This document shows, piece after piece, positions 56,426-64,000 of a DNA stretch of 64,000 nucleotides. How positions within the stretch are numbered: the first letter of the stretch is position 1; each line of letters starts with the position of its first letter. Position numbers and translations under genes: made by a program. The stretch is taken from positions 24,207,642 through 24,271,641 of the forward strand of contig CM019715.1 in NCBI GenBank assembly GCA_009760885.1. The letters are read 5' to 3'. Origin of the DNA: Achatina immaculata (taxonomy: Eukaryota > Mollusca > Gastropoda > Stylommatophora > Achatinidae). The notes beneath the pieces were generated by a model. It was not told the DNA's origin. It saw only the letters and a list, made by a program, of their open reading frames with translations, and ran no database searches.

Positions 56426-56572
56426 TGTTGAACTAAATCCCGCCATCTCTGTTAATGAGCTCGAAAAGAAGAATTGTGAGATCTTTCAGTCCACCTGTCT
56501 GATGGCGGAAGATAAGTAGCAAAGAAATTCGCCAGCAGCTGTTTTAGGTGTCTCGTCCCCGTTTCCCCCATC

Positions 56573-56597
56573 CTCACCCCCCCCCCCCCCCCCCCCA
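56573..56597. repeat. Poly-C tract
   Basis: About 20 consecutive C after CCTCA. Length in an assembly is unreliable. Confidence 0.8.
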
Positions 56598-56789
56598 GGA
56601 ATTTTTGTTTTAAACGCGACCAAAAAAGTATATCTGAATCTTCATTTAACGTCTGGTATAGACTGCCATTTCAAAGAAGTTACTATTAAATGTCGATTAA
56701 TGTACTTTTACAGCAGGACAGCTGAGTCATGGTGCTACTACAACAGACAACTGCTTTCTTCTATAGAGGACTGTGGCCATCACCGGCTA

Positions 56790-56862
56790 CTTGTATTAGA
56801 TGTGTTGCCTAATGCTTTAATTGTTCAGCTGAGTTATGGCAGATCTTGTTGTAGATCTTTTT
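56790..56862 (-). repeat. Dispersed repeat, inverted match at 52,031
   Basis: ATTAGATGTGTTGCCTAATG and GTTCAGCTGAGTTATGGCAG, complementary to the block at 52,031-52,097. Confidence 0.65.
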
Positions 56863-56879
56863 AACTGTTTTGAACAGTC

Positions 56880-57121
56880 TTCTTCCGAAAGAGCCTGGAA
56901 AAAAGAGAGAATGCAGGAAACTCTCTAGAGAGCGGAACAACAACAACACAGCTCCTTCAGATCATCATAGGAAGTGTTTCCTGACATTATAAAGGGGACG
57001 GGGTGGGCCCGTCTGGGTCATGGCTCCCAGAATCTTGTGCGTTTCTTTGTCCCATCCCGGAATTGAACCGCGATCTTCAGAATGGCACTTAGTGAATCTT
57101 AGCGATTTAGCTAAAGAGGAC
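56880..57121 (-). mobile_element. tRNA-related SINE or tRNA pseudogene
   Basis: On the minus strand 57,121-57,049 spans 73 bases. GTCCTCT and ATGGGAC pair as an acceptor stem with one mismatch and one wobble. TAGC and GCTA form a D stem. CGCGG, TTCAATT, CCGGG form the T arm with one mismatch; GGTTCAATTCC is a good B-box. The anticodon arm does not fold and lacks the usual loop U, so it is not a working tRNA. The downstream part (57,048-56,880) could be the SINE body. Confidence 0.5.
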
Positions 57122-57573
57122 TGGTGTTTGGTTAAACAAGATTATTTAAGTTCTCAATGCTTGTTTTGCATGCTCCACAGCAAGCATGAGGCCTTTTCTG
57201 CTGTTTCTGAAAGGTTTATTCAATGCCCTTGCTCTTGCTTGTGACCAGTTCCAAAAGAGATTATGGGAAAAAAGAAGCTATCAGAAACACAACAAGTGGT
57301 GAAAATAAAGGAAATTACTTGTCAAATTGTTGAGTAGAAAATCTGACTTTAAGTATATAGGTGTCTTGCCCGGACCCGCTCACAAACATGGTCACTTCGT
57401 GATGGACTGACATAGCCAGAGAAATAATACTGAATGTAACAACCATCAGATACATCGCCAGTTTCTGTCTTTTTGCGCTGCATGAAATAATGAAATTAAT
57501 AATTAATTACAAATTTATGATTATAATCTCATGAAAAAGTATCAAGTTTATCTAAGAGTTACGTTGTAACACA

Positions 57574-57761
57574 GGTAGATAGAGGTGTAGAGTGAGGGAG
57601 GGAGTGAGTAAAGTGAGAAAAAACGAATAGAAAGTTTTATTCGTTTTTTTCTCACTTTACTCACTCACTCCCTCACTTTGTAAAACTGCACCATACACCT
57701 CTATCTACCTCTTTTTTTATTTAAACCAGTTTTACTGCAGTCGCCATCCCTTTTATCTGTC
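57574..57761 (-). mobile_element. 188 bp hairpin element with 13 bp target duplication
   Basis: Flanked by ACGTTGTAACACA at 57,561-57,573 and 57,762-57,774. The minus strand starts ACAGATAAAAGGGATGGCGA like the copy at 12,539. The other half folds: AGTGAGGGAGGGAGTGAGTA at 57,591 pairs with TACTCACTCACTCCCTCACT ending at 57,678, with few mismatches. No coding capacity. Confidence 0.8.
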
Positions 57762-57816
57762 ACGTTGTAACACATGATATGTAAAATTTAGTAAAAAAAA
57801 ATCACATATGTAAAAC

Positions 57817-57953
57817 TAACGGGCATAAAATCCTTTGATGAGGTTGAAAGACTCGCCGAAGACAGGAAAAATTGGCGAACTACTTTGTGAGTCCTATGTG
57901 ACGTTTAACGGCACGGGAAGGATATAAGATATAAGATAAGATAAGAAAACTAA
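57817..57953 (+). mobile_element. LINE 3' fragment with (ATAAG)n tail
   Basis: Nearly identical to 44,470-44,592, including GACGTTTAACGGCA and the ATAAGATAAG tail. It encodes the last residues of the LINE protein. Confidence 0.85.
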
Positions 57954-59395
57954 CTGATTACCCAGCGTTGCTCGGGAATTTATTAATTATTAATACTGCG
58001 GAGTGGATTTGAGATCTCCATGTTTCTCCCACAGACAACTTTATGTTGCATTCCTCAAGGGTGGGTTCACCCAAGAAACTATTTATTCTTGCGCCTGGAG
58101 GTGAAACTTAAAATGTTGTATATAACCAAGTTTTGAGTTAAATTTATATTATAGTGAATTTGTAAAAGAATTTACTCTATAATGTGCGGATGGCCCCTAT
58201 GACTTGTTGATCGTGATTGAGAACACAAGTCTCACATGAAATTGCAATCTCTTCAAGTTAAAAGGTAGATACGTCGGAATGAGGTGTATCCGTGGGATAA
58301 AAACTGCTTCACCCTCTCTTTGTCCTGTTAAGATAGTCGCTTCAACTACGTTGCCCAGTATCCTCTTTGCAGACAGCCTTGTGCCGTTGCAAAGTTTTTT
58401 TGCGGGTCAAGGTTCCGTAGTAAAATAATTGGAGATCCCACTCTAATTTTCACCCCTCTCACCCCCATGCCAACTTTAACGTAAACGGCATCGGGAGTGT
58501 CGCTATTTATCTCAGCAACCCCGAAAACAATGGAACCAACACTAATATCGATCGCTTTCTATTACTTTTACATGTCACCCCCATCCCACCCCCAGCCCTC
58601 TCTCACCCCCATGCCCGATGGGGGCTGAACATTGACATAGGCCACATCGAAAGTGTCACTACTCATCTCAGCGAACCCTAAAATTACGGAATTGATACTA
58701 ATATCGGTCGTTTTCGATTACATTTACATGTCACCCCCATCCGACCCCAACCCTTCTCTCACCCCCCCCCCCCCATGTTGACGGGGGCTGAACATGAGCG
58801 TAAACACATCGAGAGAGTCACTACTCATCTCAGCGACCCCGAAAACTATAGGAGTCGACACTAATATCGGTGCCTATCGATTATTTTTACATGTCACCCC
58901 TTCCCACCCCATACCTAGGGGTGCTAGGGGTGTCGTACCACTACAGTAGTTTTTTTCAGATTATAAGTAAATTGTGTACCAAGTTTGGTTGAAATTGTTC
59001 CAGGTGTTCCAGAGGTATGCTGGAACATACACAAGTTGGTGAGTAAACAAATATAATTAAAACAAAATGAGACCATCACAATTCTTTGGCCTTGCCATAG
59101 GAGGGTACAAATGCTGCTATTAGACCAGCACCGCTCTATTTCATACCACTTTTATACCACTCTTTTTCCTCCTTGAATTTAGTGGATAGTATGTCACCCC
59201 CTTCTTTCCCTCCAGGCCTATGGGTGCCAGGGGTGTCCTACCCCCCCCCCCCCCCAGTATTTTTTCCAGCTTGTAGATCATATGTGTACCAAGTTTGGTT
59301 GAAATTGATCCAGGCGTTCCAGAGTTATGCTGGAATCTACATACTTCCATGCATACATACACATACATCCATTAATAGATAAAATGCTTACATAA
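57954..59395 (+). repeat. Compound noncoding repeat element
   Basis: Opens with TGATTACCCAGCGTTGCTCG, a type of opening found in dispersed invertebrate repeats. It contains about three units of roughly 170 bp (58,440-58,910) with GTCACCCCCAT and ACTAATATCG, and two copies (58,920-59,045 and 59,210-59,360) of GTGTACCAAGTTTGGTTGAA. It ends in ACATACATACA. No coding capacity. The family is not identified. Confidence 0.5.
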
Positions 59396-59675
59396 TAAAC
59401 ATTTCAAATATAAAACAAGTATATCACACTTTTGCTGTTTAAGATATATCCTTTAACGTTCATTTCGTCTCATATTAAGGATTTCTTTACATTTGACGGT
59501 TACAGATAGTTGTCGCAGAAATTGTCAATAAATTACGTTAAAACGGCACTAGTTGATGCTTGTTTTTATAACAATGAATTTTTTAACGTATAAATATTAT
59601 TAAGGCATAGTTTATTTGTTAAAAAAAACTAATTAAGTTACAAAGAGAAACAGCCAAACACGTGAAAGAATCGAT

Positions 59676-59728
59676 CGAGAGAGAGAGAGAGGGGGGGGGG
59701 GGAGGGAGAAAGAAAGAGAGAGAGAGAG
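59676..59728. repeat. (GA)n and poly-G simple repeat
   Basis: GA run, G run of about 13, then another GA run. Confidence 0.85.
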
Positions 59729-59730
59729 AA

Positions 59731-60627
59731 CAACCTTTTATGCTTAGCCTAGAAAAAAAAACATAAAGCACTTAAGAGTTGCGAGACAGAAAAATTGTAG
59801 GAAAATTGTCATAACTCGGCTTATATTTTTCTCAACATTATAATAACGACAATAAAATAAACAAAGAGGTCAGTCAAGAAAAACCATCATTACTCTACCT
59901 TGGTTACTTTATCCTGCCGTAATTGGAAGATTTTCTTGATGAGTCCACAGAAGATACTGAAATATTAATTCTCTAGTTTGTAACTGACGTGTGTAATATA
60001 TCTTTGGATATGTAAATTAGGAAATTTTCTTCCATATAAAAATATAATCTAAGCGATTTTCGTGTAAGAGAACCTATTTTTACCACAAAAGAACGTGTCA
60101 TAATGGTCACTGTCACATTAACGATCTCTTTCTTTCTACAAGGAAGTAGTATTCCTACTTTAGTAATCAAACCTTTCCAGTTTAACCCAGACTTACAATC
60201 TGTCTAACTTCAAGCAAACCCTATCATGTACAGGATGTATCAAAGTACACTTGTAGGATCACATGTTTGCTGCTAATCACAACACGTGATGACATGAAAA
60301 GACAGAATACAAACATTTATAGACTTTATCTCTTGTCGCTTCATCCTAGTCATCTTTTCACTACATTAGACAGTCTTATGTAAACAATATAATCTTATGG
60401 GTTTTTTTTTTAAACAAATTCAACATTTGTCTTCTTTAGTGATTCTCATATTTGTTCTCTATATGTATCGGGTGTCGATATTAAACATGATCACGATTTT
60501 TGTGTTAACTGAAGCGAACGTATACAACAATAATAACATCTGACTGACTCGCAATCTTCAGTCTTGTAGTGGCTTGTGTTCACTCGGAAGCGTTTTGTAT
60601 CTCAGTGCGATATTCAAATAGAATAGT
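59731..60627. other. Noncoding stretch
   Basis: A minus-strand open frame at 59,973-60,170 has an acceptor-like CTTCCTTGTAG, but its donor is poor, so it is not called as an exon. Nothing else is seen. Confidence 0.35.
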
Positions 60628-60905
60628 CTCTCTGTCCTTGTTTGATCTATACGTTAAGAACTTTATCAGTGTTTACACTGCATATCTCATGCTGAATCTC
60701 TGTCCTTGTTTGATCTATACGTGAAGAACTTTATCATTGTTTACACTGCTTATCTCATGCTGAATCTCTGTCCTTGTTTGATCTATACGTTAAGAACTTT
60801 ATCAGTGTTTACACTGCTTATCTCATGCTGAATCTCTGTCCTTGTTTGATCTATACCGTAAAAAAACTGTATTAGTATTTATACTGTATATCTCATGCTG
60901 AATCT
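60628..60905. repeat. Tandem array, about 70 bp x 4
   Basis: Units of CTGTCCTTGTTTGATCTATA, CG(T/C)TAAGAACTTTATCAGTG, TTACACTGCTTATCTCATGC. The last copy is diverged. Confidence 0.88.
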
Positions 60906-61840
60906 TTTACAATAGTAGTAACAGTGTTACTTAAATTTGTGTTACTTAGCTTTGTCTTACGTCATGTTGTGTAGGACTGTGTCCCCTTTTTATCCCTGAC
61001 AACTTTCTTCTTCTTCTTCTAACTCCTTTGAGATCCTTTTCGGTATTAGCTCAGTCATATCTACACTGATGTGCAACTATAACTTCACATTCAGCATATG
61101 ACAATCCTGACTGAAGTCCCAAGTTTAACAATGAAAACTGTAGTCGTAACTGTAAAAAAGGCCCTAGTTATGTTGCTGGCCTTGAGAAGCAGCCTCATTA
61201 CACTCGGTGCATGCCCATAAGTGTCCTACCTTTGACATGAAAGATGTTCTACAGTGTTGTCAGAGAAATGATTCCAATGTTGTATTGGTTGTGTATTGCA
61301 CGTGATCTAGCATTTAGCTGGGATTTGCATCCACTGTCCTTGGCTGCCATGTAACGCAGTGAGTCATAGCAAGGAAAACTCGTCGCCATTTAAAATGCAC
61401 ATTACAAACATGAAATCACGCTACAAACAGTTACATAAAACATATATAAATTAATACCAATGCACCATATTCATTACAGAAATTATCTGATATACCAATT
61501 ACTAAAATTATTGCAACTGATATGTGAAAGTTTCATTCTACACGTATTTATCAATCATAACTAACAGTACCATTATCACCATAACTGATACCATAAAAAT
61601 ACTTTTTTATATAAAATAGTTTCAAGCTATGGTTTCAGGTACATATTTTAACAAACAGGAAACGTAACTACTTTCTATACAGTAAAGTAATATAACACAG
61701 ACGTAAAGATTAGAATGGCTTTAGAAAGAGAAGACGAAGTGGAACAGCATATCCAACTGGCGACATGCGAGGTACGAAAAGTTCTCTCTCTCTCTTTTTT
61801 TTCTCTCTCTTCCTTTCTCTCACACACAGACACACACACA

Positions 61841-61844
<4 letters not shown>
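60906..61844. other. Noncoding stretch with a dispersed repeat
   Basis: 61,165-61,245 (GTTGCTGGCCTTGAGAAGCA, GCATGCCCATAAGTGT) resembles 33,568-33,645 (GTTGCTAGTCCTGGAAAGCG, GTATGCTCATAACGTG). It is an unidentified dispersed repeat. No gene. Confidence 0.45.
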
Positions 61845-61921
<77 letters not shown>

Positions 61922-62020
61922 GCCTGCCTGCCTGTCTGTCTGCCTGTCTGTCTGTCTGTCTGTATGCCTGCCTGCCTGTCTGTTTGTCTGTCTGTCTGCC
62001 TGCCTGTCTGTCTGTCTGTC
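61845..62020 (-). repeat. (TCTA)n then (CTGC/CTGT)n microsatellite at retroposon end
   Basis: About 19 TCTA units followed by CTGC/CTGT units. On the minus strand the run directly follows CGCCAAGACATTAGACAGAC, so it may be the tail of a retroposon fragment covering about 62,020-62,090. Confidence 0.8.
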
Positions 62021-62552
62021 TAATGTCTTGGCGACAGGCGTTGGTGGTCATGCTTGTCCACAATTCTGCTTGACACCTGGAACAGATAATTATGGAAATA
62101 ATTACTGAATCAGCTGAAAGTGAGACTGGAATCATGAAAACAAAACATAGAAACAAAGCAGCTAAAACATTTCAGCCACATCCATAAGGCATTAAGCAAT
62201 AGTGAAAGTTACACTCGAAGTTGACGGAAAAAATAGCAAGAGAACGGCAGTGGTACAGATGGATGGACAGCATGGAGATAGAAGGATGGACTGGATTCAG
62301 GTTAGCCAGGTGCAGTGTGAAAAAAAAACACCAAGCAAGTTAACTTTCCTTGGAAAATGGTACAAGATGATGATGATTCATCATAAAACTTAATTTTATA
62401 TATGTTAAAAGAAAGGCAAACATTATATTTCAAAATATAACCAATGTATTTTTCAGTTTGTTTTTTTTAGTAGATTTTATGGAAGACACTTAGTTGTGGA
62501 AATACACTACAAGTGTTCAATTCATTGTCATTGTTGTTATTATAATTATAAT
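62021..62552. other. Noncoding stretch
   Basis: No gene or clear element beyond the possible retroposon fragment at its left edge. Confidence 0.4.
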
Positions 62553-62554
62553 AT

Positions 62555-62622
62555 GTGAGTGAGTGAGTGAGTGAGTGAGTGAGTGAGTGAGTGAGTGAAT
62601 ATTGAGTGAGTGAGTGTATATT
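62555..62622. repeat. (GTGA)n microsatellite
   Basis: About thirteen GTGA units, with a short interruption near 62,597. Confidence 0.9.
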
Positions 62623-62868
62623 TATTAAAGTGAGGGGGGGGGGGCGTATATCTCATCAATAAAAAGTCATCATCTGGGCTAATCACTAACAAAAATAAGT
62701 TGGTTACCTTGGTTGGCTTGTCGCTGTGTGAAATGGTTTTTCATCTAGAAGGTAGCTCTCCTGGAGACAGCTGGAGAGGCGCTCTAATGAGAACCAAAGA
62801 CAGCAAACTTCTAACATCTCATCAGTAAATCATGTCTGAACTTTATCAAGATAAGTAGTTTCCAAACT

Positions 62869-63214
62869 TAGGTCACCATCCAAATTAGGGTCACAAGGGA
62901 TCTGATGTAGGTCGTGAGACGATCATGTTAAAAATGAAATGAGAAAAGGGGAATTAGTTAGGTGACCCTAAATTAGTAATGGTAGGTAACACCCAAACCT
63001 AACCCAGGAGTGGTATGTGACGCACAACCTTAAACCAGCAGTGGTATGTGACAGAACCTTAAACGAGCAGAGGTATGTTGGTTTAGGGGTGTGCATCACA
63101 TACCACTGCTGATTTAAAGTTGTGTGTCACATACCATTTCTGGTTTAGGGTCGTGTCACATACTATTTCTGGTTTAGAGTTGTGCCAGACAAAGGTTGAG
63201 AACCACTGACACTG
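62869..63214. mobile_element. hAT-like MITE
   Basis: The left end, AGTAGTTTCCAAACTTAGGT, and the right end reversed, CAGTGGTTCTCAACCTTTGT, have the style of hAT terminal repeats. ATCAAG occurs close outside each end, a possible remnant of an 8 bp target duplication. The interior has repeated GTGGTATGTGAC blocks in both orientations and no coding capacity. Confidence 0.55.
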
Positions 63215-64000
63215 ATCAAGGAGAAATGTCTACTCATCTACTTAATTGCATCCCGACATTCTTTGATCAGAAAGTACGTTCACTTAATAGATTTCTACAA
63301 CACGTCACTCATTCACCTCATCGCCCCTACCTTTTCTCTTCCTCTCCTTTCCGAGACACGTACCGATAGTATCGCAATGTCCTGCTAGACTGGAATCATG
63401 TGACCACGTTTTATTTGATCACGTGCCACAAAACGTGTGTGTGTGAGCATGCGTCAACAGCGAAGCACGACAAAATAATAAACGTTATAGCTAGTATGAC
63501 AAAGTTTGTTATACACGTTGCCTCCCAGGCTAATTTTATCAGGTGGGTCAAAACTATTTTTCTCACACCACCACACCCCCACCTACCCTACTGATTAGCC
63601 ATTATGTGTCTATCCATGAGTCCTTTTCAGGCAGAAGTGCTGAGGTCCGGCAGCGATGCACCAGCTGGGAAACTCTTTGGGCCTGATTACATGAACTGCT
63701 ACAGTGCTTAGATTATGTCAGTATAGAATTGTTACATCAACGAAAATAAAACTTCATAATATGAGCCCACAAAAAACGCCAATGTCTGTATTTTTATTGA
63801 CCTGTCTATCTTTCGTTCCCCAGCACACACTGGGGGTGGGGTCTACAGCTAGGGCATCGCTCCGTGGTTCGGATGGCTTCTCTCTCTCTCTTTTCTTGGG
63901 GGGTGGGGGTGGAGGTGGATGAAAACTGAATAACTCATAGGGTAAAACTGGAGGGAGTGAGGGTGGGAGGGCATTATGTTTAAGTAACAATAATAATTAA
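63215..64000. other. Noncoding stretch
   Basis: No supported gene. Short CT and G runs near 63,880-63,920 make spurious frames. Confidence 0.45.

Noticed and set aside
61715..62156. Frames of repeated SIYL and CLPV units on both strands, and a Met-led hydrophobic start at 62,156
   Set aside because: Generated by the (TCTA)n/(CTGT)n microsatellite; the hydrophobic start has no donor and joins a retroposon-like tail.

Overview
This 64 kb window looks like gene-poor, AT-rich invertebrate nuclear DNA. The mix of LINEs (CR1-like, RTE-like, Tx1-like, I-like with RNase H), tRNA-derived SINEs, mariner and hAT elements and abundant microsatellites would suit a mollusc. The species assignment is inference; nothing here fixes it. 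There are no bacterial operons, no rRNA genes and no convincing functional tRNA gene.

The only parts that look like host genes are on the minus strand. Two exons (19,023-19,872 and 48,676-50,683) encode the 3' parts of related type I membrane proteins: a Ser/Thr-rich stalk, one transmembrane helix, a short basic stop-transfer and a long tail rich in tyrosine motifs. Both exons start after a good splice acceptor, both need a phase-2 intron, and their tails share a NAYxxxxDHV block. They are probably tandem paralogues of a receptor family. A likely signal-peptide exon ending in a phase-2 donor lies at 33,809-33,885, in the right place and phase to be exon 1 of the first gene. Its intron would be about 14 kb and packed with repeats.

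Layout. 1-2.8 kb: noncoding with short tandem arrays and polypurine-tract-like motifs. 2.8-4.5 kb: CR1-like LINE. 4.5-11.1 kb: decayed minus-strand LTR element with no visible polymerase, its right LTR split by a nearly open RTE-like LINE (9,077-10,985). 11.2-15.7 kb: minisatellite, SINEs and a minus-strand Tx1-like LINE. 15.7-18.1 kb: LINE tail and a deleted mariner. 18.6-19.9 kb: receptor gene 1 last exon. 20-21.3 kb: LINE tails and inverted SINEs. 22.85-29.3 kb: long plus-strand Tx1-like LINE split by an LTR and by RTE pieces. 29.3-33.4 kb: hairpin array, minisatellite, RNase H LINE and LINE tails. 33.8 kb: signal exon. 35.7-38.4 kb: RTE copies with AT microsatellites and a fold-back. 38.5-39.9 kb: hAT remnant. 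41.4-42.7 kb: complete-ended mariner. 44-45 kb: LINE tails. 48.7-50.7 kb: receptor gene 2. 52.9-55.7 kb: RTE-like LINE with an inverted copy nested in it. 56-64 kb: LINE fragments, a tRNA-like SINE, a hairpin retroposon, tandem repeats and a hAT-like MITE.

The elements do not form a pathway. The window is best read as two receptor genes embedded in nested mobile DNA. Several insertion events can be ordered from target-site duplications visible in the sequence.
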